In this document: piece by piece, positions 25,807-34,890 of the stretch | Numbering within the stretch: position 1 is the stretch's first letter | Layout of the letters: every line of letters begins with the position of its first letter | Assembly: GCA_947495685.1 (NCBI GenBank) | Contig: CANLZY010000008.1 | Coordinates: forward strand, 1 to 64,000 | DNA: 64,000 nt | Direction of reading: 5' to 3' | DNA from: an uncultured Tropicimonas sp. | GTDB taxonomy: Bacteria; Pseudomonadota; Alphaproteobacteria; Rhodobacterales; Rhodobacteraceae | Made by a program: the position numbers and the translations under genes | Notes under the pieces: model-generated | What the model saw: the letters and a program-made list of their open reading frames with translations, nothing else | The model's database searches: none | What the model was told of the DNA's origin: nothing

Positions 25807-27528
25807 ATGACCACCTATCCGCTGAGCAACATCGACGCGACCGTCAAACTGCTGATCTGGGACCTTGACGAGACCTTCTGGTCGGGGACCCTGTCGGAGG
25901 GCGGCATCACCGCCCGCCCGCAGAATATCGCACTGGTACGCACGCTGGCCGAACGCGGGATCGTGTCGTCGATCTGCTCCAAGAACGACCTTGCGCAGGC
26001 TCGGGCCAAGCTCGAAGAACTCGGGGTCTGGGAGTATTTCGTGTTTGCCCATATTGACTGGACGCCCAAGGGGCAGGCGATCAAGGGCATCATCTCCGAC
26101 ATGGGGTTGCGGGACGAAAATGTCGTCTTTCTGGACGACAATGCCATGAACCTGGAAGAGGCGAAGTTCTTCAACTCGCGGCTGATGTGTGTGGATGGAG
26201 ATTTCGATCTGTCAGGCCTGCTGGACCTGCCGCAGGCACAGGGCAAGGACGATGGCGCCCTGTCACGACTGAACCAGTACAGGGTGAACGAGGCCAAACA
26301 CCGCGAAAAGACGACAGGCCAGCTGTCGAACGAGGAGTTCCTGCGCCAGTCGGATATCCGACTGCGCTATGTCTATGACATCGAGGACAATTGGGCCCGG
26401 GTTCTGGAACTGATCAACCGGACCAACCAGCTGAACTTTACCAAGAAACGGGTAGAGACTGACGCGGCCGAGGCTGACTTGCGCGAAATGCTCCGGATGC
26501 CGGGCGCCCATGCCGGGCTGATCCAGGTGTCGGACCGGTTCGGCGACTACGGGATGGTCGGGTTTTTCCTGATGGTCAAACGGTCGTCCGGATCCCGGCT
26601 GGAACACTTTGCGTTCTCCTGCCGGACGCTGAACATGGGCGTCGAGCAATATGTCTATGACGCGCTGGAACGCCCCGACCTGCGCATCGCCCAGCCGGTT
26701 GCCAATGGTCTGGACAAGTACGACCGGGTCGATTGGGTCACGGAGACGTTTGGCGAGGATGACGGCTTCGCCGCGCCGGACCGTCGCTTGTGCCTGGTGG
26801 GGGGGTGCGATCTGCTTCAGATGGCCTTTTATTGCGGCTCCAACCGCGATGAATTCGTCAATATCGTCCGCAATGGCATGGTTGTACGCTACGACGATGT
26901 CGGGTTCATCCTGTCGGAGCGCGACGATCCCGGCATGGATCGATTCCGCACCCGGTTGGAGATGTGGAGCCGCGACGAGATGCTGGCCTTCGACGCTGCG
27001 CTGGGCGCGGCTGATGTGGTCATCCTGTCGCTGTATCAATCCGCTGCGGGGCAGAACTTTTTCACCTTTGGCGGCTCGGAGTTCGGCGGCAAGCACCTGA
27101 TGCACGTTCCGGCGCAGGCGATGCGCACCGTTCTGGCCTCGGACAACGCGGCCTGGTTTGCCAAGAGCTTCTACCACAGGCGGTATACGCTGGGGCAAAA
27201 GCTGACCCTGGTGAAACGCGCCTATGATCGGGTGCAGTCTCTGGTGCGGCCGGGCACGCCGATCGTGCTGATCGGCGCCAACGAAACCGGCGAGCGGGCC
27301 CAACGGTCGCTGGAGACCCGGAAGGGGTTCAACGCCGTGTCGCGCGATTTCGCCGTCAGCAATTCCAACGTGACCTTTGCCGACCCGGCCGACATCATGG
27401 CCGCAGAGGACATCGTCGACGACAACCATTTCACCCGCATCGGCTATTTCAAGCTGGCGCAGTTCATCAATGCAATTGCCGCAACAGATGACGGCACCCT
27501 GATGCCGGAGGCGGTTGCGGGAATGTGA
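25807..27528 (+). CDS. FkbH-like HAD protein with SGNH-like C-terminus
   Basis: The 573-residue protein starts with an HAD phosphatase-type domain of the FkbH family, with D19-L-D21 in LLIWDLDETFW, SKND in motif II and VFLDDNAMN as motif IV. An acyltransferase-like middle follows (LINRTNQLNFTKKR, FGDYGMVGFF). FkbH proteins in polyketide clusters load glyceryl groups from 1,3-bisphosphoglycerate onto acyl carriers. The C-terminal third looks SGNH-like, with LVGGCDLLQ and DDNHFTRIGYFKLAQ near residue 540. A complete HAD-acyltransferase-SGNH enzyme could acylate a glycan or carrier; the substrate is unknown. No acyl carrier protein is in the window. Confidence 0.8.
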   Translation: MTTYPLSNIDATVKLLIWDLDETFWSGTLSEGGITARPQNIALVRTLAERGIVSSICSKNDLAQARAKLEELGVWEYFVFAHIDWTPKGQAIKGIISDMGLRDENVVFLDDNAMNLEEAKFFNSRLMCVDGDFDLSGLLDLPQAQGKDDGALSRLNQYRVNEAKHREKTTGQLSNEEFLRQSDIRLRYVYDIEDNWARVLELINRTNQLNFTKKRVETDAAEADLREMLRMPGAHAGLIQVSDRFGDYGMVGFFLMVKRSSGSRLEHFAFSCRTLNMGVEQYVYDALERPDLRIAQPVANGLDKYDRVDWVTETFGEDDGFAAPDRRLCLVGGCDLLQMAFYCGSNRDEFVNIVRNGMVVRYDDVGFILSERDDPGMDRFRTRLEMWSRDEMLAFDAALGAADVVILSLYQSAAGQNFFTFGGSEFGGKHLMHVPAQAMRTVLASDNAAWFAKSFYHRRYTLGQKLTLVKRAYDRVQSLVRPGTPIVLIGANETGERAQRSLETRKGFNAVSRDFAVSNSNVTFADPADIMAAEDIVDDNHFTRIGYFKLAQFINAIAATDDGTLMPEAVAGM

Positions 27529-27540
27529 AGGAGAGGCCCC

Positions 27541-28341
27541 ATGCGCAGGATATTTGACCGGCTGTACGCCGAGGACCCGTTTGTCGATGCGCCGCTCGCG
27601 GATGTCGAGGTTGACATGCAGGGCTGGGGCTCGACCCATTTCTTCTTTCGCGAGATCCTGAACTACCTGAAGCCCTCGTTGATCGTCGAGGTCGGCAGTT
27701 GGAAGGGCAGGTCGGCGATGCACATGGCGGATCTGGCGAAAGATCTGAACATCCCGAACCTGGAAATCTGTTGCATCGACACCTGGCTCGGCTCATCCGG
27801 CGTCTGGGCCCGAAAGGAACAGGTGGCCGAGATCCTGAAGCTGAAGAACGGCTGGCCGATGCTGTACTTCACTTTCATGAAGAACGTCATCGAACGCGGT
27901 CACCAGGATGTGATCACTCCGATGCCCATGCCGTCGGACATGGGATATTTCGTTCTCAAGCGGCTGAACGCCAAGCCCCAGATGATCTACCTCGATGCCG
28001 CGCACGAATACGAAAGCTGCAAACGTGATCTGGAATTGTATTTCCAGCTGCTGGGCGAGGACGGCATCCTGCTGGGGGACGACTACGAGACATTCGAGGG
28101 CGTGACACGGGCCGCAGATGAGTTTGCCGAGGAAAACGGACTGCAACTGGTCAGCACGCGCAGCAAGTTCGTCCTGTCCAAGAATCCTGATCACGTGCGG
28201 GCGATGCAGGGAGTCCTTGCCGAGGTCGAGGCGCGCCGGGTGCGCGTGGCAGCCTCCCGGGCCGAGCGTGACGCCCGGATCGCGGCGGAGTCCGGGGCCG
28301 ACACGCCGCCGCCAGAGGGCCGGGAACCGCAGCAGGGCTAG
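27541..28341 (+). CDS. Class I SAM-dependent methyltransferase (MTase_24-like)
   Basis: A 266-residue protein with a Rossmann methyltransferase core: motif I LIVEVGSWKGRSAMHMA (residues 41-57), the acidic strand end CCIDTWLGS, and MIYLDAAHEYESC followed by GILLGDDYE, as in the CmcI/MTase_24 group acting on sugars or small molecules. The C-terminal 50 residues are Arg/Ala-rich and probably disordered. It starts 12 bases after the FkbH-like gene, ending the presumed decoration operon. Substrate unknown. Confidence 0.78.
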   Translation: MRRIFDRLYAEDPFVDAPLADVEVDMQGWGSTHFFFREILNYLKPSLIVEVGSWKGRSAMHMADLAKDLNIPNLEICCIDTWLGSSGVWARKEQVAEILKLKNGWPMLYFTFMKNVIERGHQDVITPMPMPSDMGYFVLKRLNAKPQMIYLDAAHEYESCKRDLELYFQLLGEDGILLGDDYETFEGVTRAADEFAEENGLQLVSTRSKFVLSKNPDHVRAMQGVLAEVEARRVRVAASRAERDARIAAESGADTPPPEGREPQQG

Positions 28342-28430
28342 GGGCGAATTGGCTGCGGCGGCTTGACGCCGTGGCGGTGGGGCTGCAGAACCCAAGCAGG
28401 AGAAACGCCGCACACGAAGGAATCCGAGTC

Positions 28431-29030
28431 ATGACTTTCGAACTCCCAGATCTTCCCTATGCCCACGATGCCCTTGCCGCCAAGGGCATGAGCGTAGAGA
28501 CGATGGAATTTCACCACGACCTGCACCACAAGGCCTATGTCGACAACGGCAACAAGCTGATCGCCGGCACCGAGTGGGAGGGCAAGTCCCTCGAGGAAAT
28601 CGTCAAGGGCACCTATGATGCCAGCGCCGTTGCGCAGAACGGTATCTTCAACAACATCTCGCAGCTCTGGAACCACAACCAGTTCTGGGAAATGATGGGG
28701 CCGAACGGTGCTGCCATGCCGAGCGAGCTGGAAAAGGCGCTGGTCGAGAGCTTCGGCTCTGTCGACACGTTCAAGGCGCAGTTTGCCGCCGCGGGTGCGG
28801 GTCAGTTCGGCTCGGGCTGGTGCTGGCTGGTCAAGGATACCGACGGCTCGCTGAAGGTCACCAAGACCGAGAACGGCGTGAACCCGCTGTGCTTTGGTCA
28901 GACCGCGCTGCTGGGCTGTGATGTGTGGGAGCATTCCTACTACATCGACTTCCGCAACAAGCGCCCGGTCTACTTGTCGAACTTCCTCGACAACCTGGTG
29001 AACTGGGAAAACGTCGCCTCGCGCATGTAA
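28431..29030 (+). CDS. sodB: Superoxide dismutase (Fe/Mn family, probably Fe)
   Basis: Converts superoxide to hydrogen peroxide and oxygen in the cytoplasm. The 199-residue protein has all metal ligands: His in MEFHHDLHHKAYVD, His in WNHNQFWE, and Asp and His in CDVWEHSYYIDF. The signature GQFGSGWCWLV points to the iron type, although metal choice is not certain from sequence. The ATG at 28431 matches the family start. A strong terminator follows. Confidence 0.95.
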   Translation: MTFELPDLPYAHDALAAKGMSVETMEFHHDLHHKAYVDNGNKLIAGTEWEGKSLEEIVKGTYDASAVAQNGIFNNISQLWNHNQFWEMMGPNGAAMPSELEKALVESFGSVDTFKAQFAAAGAGQFGSGWCWLVKDTDGSLKVTKTENGVNPLCFGQTALLGCDVWEHSYYIDFRNKRPVYLSNFLDNLVNWENVASRM

Positions 29031-29051
29031 CCGCGAGCGTATCTCGACAAT

Positions 29052-29080
29052 ACACCCCGCGGATTCTTTCCGCGGGGTGT
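29052..29080 (+). terminator. Terminator hairpin after sodB
   Basis: A perfect 12-bp stem (acaccccgcgga with tccgcggggtgt) and a 5-base loop, 22 bases after the sodB stop. The T-tract is poor, but stem strength and position support termination. Confidence 0.75.
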
Positions 29081-29141
29081 GCCCCTGCGGCGGCGCGCCG
29101 TCGAGCTGGGCGAACCGGGGGCTGCGGAGGCTACCGAAGCC

Positions 29142-29693
29142 TCAGCTGTGAAATCCGCTGAATCCCTTGAATTCTTCCGCCTGACCGGAGCGGTTCTCGT
29201 CCCAGTCCTTGTATCGGAAGATATACGGATTATCGGTATCCAGGGTCACCCACCAATCGAAGACATACTCGCTCTCGTCGATGGTCAGGACGTAGACGCC
29301 GCTATGGGAAAAACTTGTGCTTCTGGGGCGGGGTTCGGCGAGTTTGACGGCGGGAATTCCGGAAATCGCCGCCATGATTGCGCTCGACGCGGCCTCGGCA
29401 ATCCCGGTGCACTGAAGCTCATAGCCCGCCGATCCGGGAAGGTTGGGATCGAACGGGTTCCAGTTGTTTCCAAGCGCAACGTCGAACCGGACCTCGGCAT
29501 GCTGGGCGCCAAGGTCCAGCAGTCCCTCACCGAGCGCCATTCCCAGGTTGCGGATCGTGCCGCGCATCCCGCGGATGCCAGGCACCATGAGCCCCGGAAT
29601 ATACTGGAGAAAGCTGTCGATACGCGCGGTCGCCACCTTGTCGTTCTTGACCGCCTCGACGATTTTGGTTGCTGTCAGCTTTGATAGCGACAT
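29142..29693 (-). CDS. Hypothetical protein
   Basis: Not recognised. A 183-residue protein starting MSLSKLTATKIVEAVKND, with an amphipathic N-terminal half rich in Gly and Ala and an aromatic, acidic C-terminal half (SEYVFDWWVTLDTDNPYIF). There is no signal peptide or clear membrane segment. The long upstream extension of the open frame is discarded because it is basic low-complexity sequence antisense to rarD. Function unknown. Confidence 0.6.
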   Translation of the reverse strand: MSLSKLTATKIVEAVKNDKVATARIDSFLQYIPGLMVPGIRGMRGTIRNLGMALGEGLLDLGAQHAEVRFDVALGNNWNPFDPNLPGSAGYELQCTGIAEAASSAIMAAISGIPAVKLAEPRPRSTSFSHSGVYVLTIDESEYVFDWWVTLDTDNPYIFRYKDWDENRSGQAEEFKGFSGFHS

Positions 29694-30005
29694 GGGTCTT
29701 CTCCGTTCTGAAATGCGGTTGTGAAAAGCTGTGGTTCGCGAAAGCCAGAGGACCCAAACGCCGACCTGCCCGATCTGCAAATACCGATTGGGAAGGCGGC
29801 GGGCCATGAACGACAGCCTAGAGCCGCCTGGACCGTTTTGGCAAGAAAGGTGTCGGTCTGTACGAATTGCCGGGCCCTTGAGCGTCAAATGCAGGGGAAC
29901 AGGTGTCCAGCGCCGGTTCACCATCCTGGGACGCGGCGCGGGGATGTGGCCCGATGTACTTGCGCACCGCCCCGCTCTGTGATCGGTGGCGCCCGGAGGT
30001 GTCAC
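29694..30005. other. Divergent intergenic region before rarD
   Basis: No gene recognised. It should contain promoters for the unknown gene to the left and rarD to the right. A clear GGAGG lies six bases before the rarD ATG. Confidence 0.5.
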
Positions 30006-30887
30006 ATGGGAGACGGTCAAAAAGGCATTCTGGCGATGATCGGGGCCTGTGTGATCTGGGGCCTGTCGCCATTGTTTTTCAAACAGTTGGTCGAGGTGCC
30101 GCCCGGAGAGGTCCTGGCCCACCGCACGATCTGGTCCTGCCTGTTCTTTGGGGGGGTCCTGCTGGTCCAGGGACGGCTGGGCGAGGTGCCACGGCTGTTG
30201 CGGCAGCGGTTCGGGGTGGTGGTGCTGGCGTCGCTGCTGATTTCCACCAACTGGTTCGTCTTCATCTGGTCGGTGCAGGTCGGCCGGGCGATGGAAGCGA
30301 GCCTGGGCTACTACATCTTTCCGCTGGTTGCGGTGCTGCTTGGCGCGCTGGTCTTTGGGGAACGGTTGCGTTGGGGGCAATGGGTGGCTGTGGGGATGGT
30401 CTGTTCGGCCGTTGTGGTCTTGACCCTGGGGTTGGGCGTTCTGCCCGTCGTGGCGCTGGTCTTGGCGACAACCTTCGGGCTGTACGGCATGCTCAAGAAA
30501 CGGCTGAGCGCCGGTCCGGTGGTTTCTGTCACCGCCGAGGTTCTGCTGCTTGCGCCAGTGGCGATGCTCTGGTTGCTGTGGTTGCATGGCGGTGACGCCG
30601 GCCTGCCGTACCCGCCGCGCACCCTTGGCCTGCTGGCACTGTCAGGACCGTTGATGACAGCGGTGCCGCTGATGCTGTTTTCGTATGCAACCCGGCGGGT
30701 GCGGCTCGCGACGGTCGGGCTGGTGCAGTACCTGAACCCGACATTGCAGTTCTGCTGTGCCGTTTTCGTCTTTGGCGAACCCTTCACCCCATGGCATGCG
30801 GGCGCCTTTGGGCTGATCTGGGTTGCCCTGGCGCTGTATTCCGGCCAGAGCCTTATGCAGGATCGGGCGGAGCGTCGGCGGGTATAG
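30006..30887 (+). CDS. rarD: RarD-type EamA transporter
   Basis: A 293-residue inner-membrane protein of the drug/metabolite transporter superfamily, RarD subgroup, with about ten hydrophobic helices in two EamA halves. The family start GILAMIGACVIWGLSPLFFK and the strongly conserved NWFVFIWSV and SLGYYIFPLV segments are present. The transported substrate is not known for most members. The ATG at 30006 follows GGAGG; the long upstream frame is not supported. Confidence 0.88.
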   Translation: MGDGQKGILAMIGACVIWGLSPLFFKQLVEVPPGEVLAHRTIWSCLFFGGVLLVQGRLGEVPRLLRQRFGVVVLASLLISTNWFVFIWSVQVGRAMEASLGYYIFPLVAVLLGALVFGERLRWGQWVAVGMVCSAVVVLTLGLGVLPVVALVLATTFGLYGMLKKRLSAGPVVSVTAEVLLLAPVAMLWLLWLHGGDAGLPYPPRTLGLLALSGPLMTAVPLMLFSYATRRVRLATVGLVQYLNPTLQFCCAVFVFGEPFTPWHAGAFGLIWVALALYSGQSLMQDRAERRRV

Positions 30888-30911
30888 GACCACGCCGTCG
30901 GTCCTGTCGGG

Positions 30912-31472
30912 CTATTGCGCTGGCTGCGCGGCTTTCAGCGCGGCGATCAGCGTCGGCACATCCGGAACCGTTTGCACAAAACTCAGCAGGCTCGGTTCCG
31001 CAAACCCCTGGGCGACGACATGCTCCATCAGCGCGGTCAGAGGCGCCCAGAAACCGTTGACGTCCAGCAGGAAGATCGGCTTGGCGTGCAGGCCCAACTG
31101 GGCCCAGGTCAGCGTTTCAAAGAACTCGTCCAGACTGCCGGCACCGCCGGGAAGAACGACAATCGCGTCCGCGTTCATGAACATCACCTTCTTGCGCTCG
31201 TGCATCGTCTCGGTGACGATGAAGGTGGTCAGGTCGCGCTTGCCGACCTCGCGGTCGAACAGGTGCACCGGGATCACGCCAAAGGTCTCGCCGCCGCCCG
31301 CCTGGGCGCTTCGGGCAACGCGGCCCATCAGGCCGATGTCGCCGGCCCCATAGACCAACCGCCAGCCCTGAGCGGCGATTTCCTGACCCAGCGAGTCGGC
31401 CGCAGCGGCATAAGAGGGCGCAATTCCATCGCGGGAGCCGCAATAGACGCAGATTGAGTGTGTTTGGGGCAT
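30912..31472 (-). CDS. LOG family protein (TIGR00730-type)
   Basis: A 186-residue Rossmann-fold protein of the LOG group, whose members cleave ribose-5-phosphate from nucleoside monophosphates, releasing free base (cytokinin in plants, less clear in bacteria). It shows SICVYCGSRDG, RLVYGAGDIGLMG and the PGGAGSLDEFFE active-site motif. These proteins are often mislabelled lysine decarboxylase. I take the ATG at 31472; an ATG eight codons earlier (31496) is also possible. Confidence 0.88.
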   Translation of the reverse strand: MPQTHSICVYCGSRDGIAPSYAAAADSLGQEIAAQGWRLVYGAGDIGLMGRVARSAQAGGGETFGVIPVHLFDREVGKRDLTTFIVTETMHERKKVMFMNADAIVVLPGGAGSLDEFFETLTWAQLGLHAKPIFLLDVNGFWAPLTALMEHVVAQGFAEPSLLSFVQTVPDVPTLIAALKAAQPAQ

Positions 31473-31583
31473 CAGTTCAAGACCTTGCGGTGACATCGTT
31501 TTGACCCCTGATAGCCGTCTTGCTACAGTCTCTCAACCCGTGCTGGGGATGGCTACGGGATACTATCGGAGATAGGGCGCAAA

Positions 31584-33155
31584 ATGTCTGAGAAGGCTCT
31601 TCTCGGCGGGCTTGGTGCGGCAGGCGCCGCTGCGGTCGTGGCCGTTGCCGGTGCGATCGGCTATGTGGTGCTGATGGCTCCTGAGGATGCGGTGACGCCC
31701 GAACAGGCAGCCTTGCGCGGTGTACCGCAGGTTCTGACGACGCCGGAACCGGCAGTCCCGCCGTCCGATCCGACCGATGACCTGGCCCCTGATGCTTCCG
31801 AACCCATGGGTGCTTCCGAACCCTTGGATGTATCCGAACCCATGGATGCTGCTGAACAGGCCGATCCAAAGGAAGCAGACCCGGAACCGCCGGTGGCCGA
31901 ACTGCCAACGCCCGAAGCCAAGCAGACTCCCGACGCCGCGAAGGCGCTCGGCCCGGCAGAGGAGCCACCGCTGTTCGAATTGGTGCGCGTCGCTGCTGAT
32001 GGCAGTGCCATCATCGCGGGTGCAGCGCCCGCGGGGTTCGACGTCGCAATCGAGGTTGACGGGGCCGAACTGGCCAGCGCCCGCGCCGACAGCCAGGGGG
32101 CTTTCGCGGCGCTGTTCGATCTTCCGGTGTCAGATGCGGCCCAGATCGTGTTTCTGGTTGCCCGAGGGGCAGAGGGGCAGGAGGTCCGGTCCGAGGACAG
32201 TGTCATCCTGGCGCCGCGTGTCGGGCTTTCGGCAACCGTGGCACAAACCCCAGAGGCACACCCGGATGGCGAAGAACCGGGCATCATGGCCGCTGCCCCT
32301 GAGGAGGATGCCGGGGCTGCCGACGATGGCGAAAGCGCGTCTCTGACCGAGGCCGCGGAGGAAGGCGATCCGGGGTCTGAAAAGACGCAAGCTGGCCGCG
32401 CGACGAACGACGTGACGATGGAAGAAACCGCCCAGACGACCGCCGAAGACCCGACCGAAACGGACCTGTCGACCCTTGTGGCCGAGCGCCCTGCTGCGAC
32501 GGACGGCGTGGAGGTCATTCACGATACCCATCTGGCCAAGGCGGCAGACACCGTGGCGGCGGGGCAGGCCGCCGGCTTGCAGGCCGCTCCGACGGTGCTG
32601 CTTGCCCGCAAGGACGGTGTGGAGTTGTTGCGTCCGGCGGAAACCGCGCTGGAGCGCCTGCGGGACCGGGTGATTGTCGATGTCATCAGCTATTCCGACG
32701 ACGGCAGCGTCACGCTCGAAGGCCGCGCCGCCGCTGCAATGCCCAAGGCCGACCGCGTGCGGGTCTATCTGAACAACAAGCCGATCCAGACGGCCAAGGT
32801 GGCCCGGGATGGCAGTTGGCGTCTGCGCCTGCCGCCGGTCAAACCCGGGATCTACACCCTGAGGGTCGATCAGGTCGATGCTGCCGGGCACGTGGTGGCG
32901 CGGTTCGAGACGCCGTTCAAACGTGAGGACCCGAGCGCGTTGGCGCGGCTGACACCGACGGACCTTGCGCCGGGGGCCGTCGCGGCTGCCGTCATCACCG
33001 TGCAGCCCGGATATACCCTGTGGGGCATCGCGTCTGATCGCTATGGTGACGGGTTTGACTATGTGCAGATCTTCGAAGCCAACAAGGCGCAGATCCGAAA
33101 CCCGGACCTGATCTATCCCGGACAGGTGTTCGAACTCCCGGAGACGGTCGAGTAG
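31584..33155 (+). CDS. Membrane-anchored LysM-domain protein
   Basis: A 523-residue envelope protein: an N-terminal membrane anchor (residues 8-30), a long acidic Pro/Glu/Ala linker containing an 18-base tandem repeat, two beta-rich Ig-like regions (about 130-210 and 355-440) and a C-terminal LysM peptidoglycan-binding domain (about 470-520, starting VQPGYTLWGIASDRYG). LysM proteins of this layout are common next to cell-wall enzymes in alphaproteobacteria. A structural or peptidoglycan-organising role is inferred. Confidence 0.85.
   Translation: MSEKALLGGLGAAGAAAVVAVAGAIGYVVLMAPEDAVTPEQAALRGVPQVLTTPEPAVPPSDPTDDLAPDASEPMGASEPLDVSEPMDAAEQADPKEADPEPPVAELPTPEAKQTPDAAKALGPAEEPPLFELVRVAADGSAIIAGAAPAGFDVAIEVDGAELASARADSQGAFAALFDLPVSDAAQIVFLVARGAEGQEVRSEDSVILAPRVGLSATVAQTPEAHPDGEEPGIMAAAPEEDAGAADDGESASLTEAAEEGDPGSEKTQAGRATNDVTMEETAQTTAEDPTETDLSTLVAERPAATDGVEVIHDTHLAKAADTVAAGQAAGLQAAPTVLLARKDGVELLRPAETALERLRDRVIVDVISYSDDGSVTLEGRAAAAMPKADRVRVYLNNKPIQTAKVARDGSWRLRLPPVKPGIYTLRVDQVDAAGHVVARFETPFKREDPSALARLTPTDLAPGAVAAAVITVQPGYTLWGIASDRYGDGFDYVQIFEANKAQIRNPDLIYPGQVFELPETVE
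31791..31844 (+). repeat. Three 18-bp tandem repeats in the LysM gene
   Basis: Copies at 31791-31808, 31809-31826 and 31827-31844 with unit gatgcttccgaacccatg (few differences) encode DASEPM, GASEPL and DVSEPM; a degenerate fourth follows. The period preserves the reading frame, so copy number could vary without inactivating the gene. Confidence 0.8.
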
Positions 33156-33157
33156 AC

Positions 33158-33958
33158 CTAGACCTTCTTGGGCGTGATCGGCACCACATTCGGCTTGTCG
33201 GTCGCAAGTCTCTCTTCCAGAACAAAGGGTTCGCTCCGTCCCGTGGCCGGCTCGTACTCCAGCCCCGGCAGCAGATCGATGAGATCCTGCTCCAATTGGG
33301 CGATCTGCGTGCGGCGGACCGAATCCTCGACGTTCAGCTGCTGGTTCCAGCGACGCAATTCGTCCAACGTGCGGCCAACAAGCGCCAGGCGTTCGTCAAA
33401 GGCGGCGGCTTCCTCCTGCCGCTGTTGCAGGAACGTTCGGGCGCGCTCTACCTTTTCGGTCGAATAGATATCGGCCAGTTCGCGGGATTTCTCGCTCATC
33501 TGGGCCGCCACTTCGAGCACATCCGGCTCCAGGGAACGAAGATCCGGATGATCGCGCAGAAAGGCCAGACGTTCCCGCACGCCGTCGAATTCGGAGGACA
33601 GATGAAACAGCCCCTCGCGGTCGCGGGCGTGGGCCAGCCGATAGGCATTGGAAATGTCGTCCATTGAGATCTGGAATTCGCGGTGCGATTGCTCCAGCCG
33701 CAGCATCCGGCGATCCGTCGGCAGGAAGAACAGGAGCCCCACCAACAAGGCGGTCATCCCGATCTGAAGCGCCATTCCGGCGTACGGCAGGGGCGCGTTG
33801 CCAAGCCTGAGATCAAGGGTCAGCCACGGCAGGTACCCGGTTGCCGACGCGGCGGTCAGGGCCGACAACCCAATCGCCAGAAACACGATGAGCCCCAGTG
33901 CCAGGTATCGCCCCAGCAAACCCCATTGTTCCAAGGCGGTCATTCGTTGCGACGTCAT
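33158..33958 (-). CDS. Hypothetical membrane protein with coiled coil
   Basis: Function not recognised. The 266-residue protein has two N-terminal membrane segments (about 15-37 and 58-80) and a long cytoplasmic helical part with many charged heptads (about 90-235), probably a coiled coil. It ends with a basic PITPKKV tail. It converges on the LysM gene with only two bases between the stops. I chose the ATG at 33958. Similar conserved proteins of unknown function seem widespread in Rhodobacteraceae; that is recollection, not a search. Confidence 0.65.
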   Translation of the reverse strand: MTSQRMTALEQWGLLGRYLALGLIVFLAIGLSALTAASATGYLPWLTLDLRLGNAPLPYAGMALQIGMTALLVGLLFFLPTDRRMLRLEQSHREFQISMDDISNAYRLAHARDREGLFHLSSEFDGVRERLAFLRDHPDLRSLEPDVLEVAAQMSEKSRELADIYSTEKVERARTFLQQRQEEAAAFDERLALVGRTLDELRRWNQQLNVEDSVRRTQIAQLEQDLIDLLPGLEYEPATGRSEPFVLEERLATDKPNVVPITPKKV

Positions 33959-34143
33959 CCTGCAATTCCCCCGGCCACGATAATCACTCAAATATTGGCT
34001 GCTCGACGGGGGCAATAAATCCCGCCATTCTGAGCTACCTGACCATCAATATAGTACGGCCACATGAAGAGTCACGGCTAGCGTGCTGTTTCACAACAAT
34101 AATGAACTTTGGTTTCAGTTTTGCAACAAATGCTGCCGTAACG

Positions 34144-34890
34144 TCAACGAACGGCCTCGATCGGACCTTCGGCCCGACCGTGGATGAATTGCTGCACATA
34201 GGGGTCGGCGCAGCTATCCAGTTGATCGACGGGCCCGGACCATTGGATGACCCCGTCATGCAGCATGGCGACATCGTCGGCGATGGCGCGAACGCTGGTC
34301 ATGTCATGGGTAATGGTCATCGCCGTGGCGCCCATTTCGACCACGATCTCGCGGATCAGGTCGTTGATGACACCAGCCATGATAGGGTCAAGCCCGGTGG
34401 TGGGTTCATCAAAAAAGATGATCTCGGGGTCGGCGGCGATGGCACGGGCCAGCCCGACGCGTTTCTGCATGCCGCCCGACAATTCGGCCGGGAACAGGTC
34501 TGCCGTTTCCGATGACAGCCCGACGCGGCGCAGTTTTTCGATGGCGATGTCGCGCGCTTCGGTTTTGGGTCGCTTGAGGCTTCCGCGAAGCAGGCGGAAC
34601 GAGACGTTCTGCCAGACGGTCAGGCTGTCGAACAGGGCACCGCCCTGAAACAGCATGCCAAAGCGCGCCAGGAAGGCGTCCCGGTCGCGCCCGTCCGCCG
34701 GTTGAGAGTCGACCGAGATGGTGCCGGACTCCGGCTTCACCAGGCCCAGCACGCATTTCAGCAAAACCGACTTTCCGGTGCCCGACCCGCCGATGATGAC
34801 CATGCTTTCGCCCTTTGGAATCGTCAGGTTGACTCCGCGCAGCACGCGTTTGTCGCCAAAGGACTTGTGAACGTCGGTCAGGGTGATCAT
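34144..34890 (-). CDS. mlaF: ABC transporter ATPase, MlaF type
   Basis: MlaF is the ATPase of the Mla phospholipid transporter that maintains outer-membrane lipid asymmetry. The 248-residue protein has Walker A GGSGTGKS, signature LSGGMQKR, Walker B IIFFDEPTTGLDP and the switch His in ITHDM. The LFQGGALFDSLTVWQNVSF segment is typical of the Mla/Ttg2A group. It overlaps the mlaE 3' end by four bases. The substrate-binding MlaD and periplasmic MlaC/B are not in the window. Confidence 0.9.
   Translation of the reverse strand: MITLTDVHKSFGDKRVLRGVNLTIPKGESMVIIGGSGTGKSVLLKCVLGLVKPESGTISVDSQPADGRDRDAFLARFGMLFQGGALFDSLTVWQNVSFRLLRGSLKRPKTEARDIAIEKLRRVGLSSETADLFPAELSGGMQKRVGLARAIAADPEIIFFDEPTTGLDPIMAGVINDLIREIVVEMGATAMTITHDMTSVRAIADDVAMLHDGVIQWSGPVDQLDSCADPYVQQFIHGRAEGPIEAVR

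Noticed and set aside
23475-25814. 779-codon open frame antisense to the hydrolase and GSCFA genes
   Set aside because: It spans two real genes and the gap between them, with no start signal or recognisable domain.
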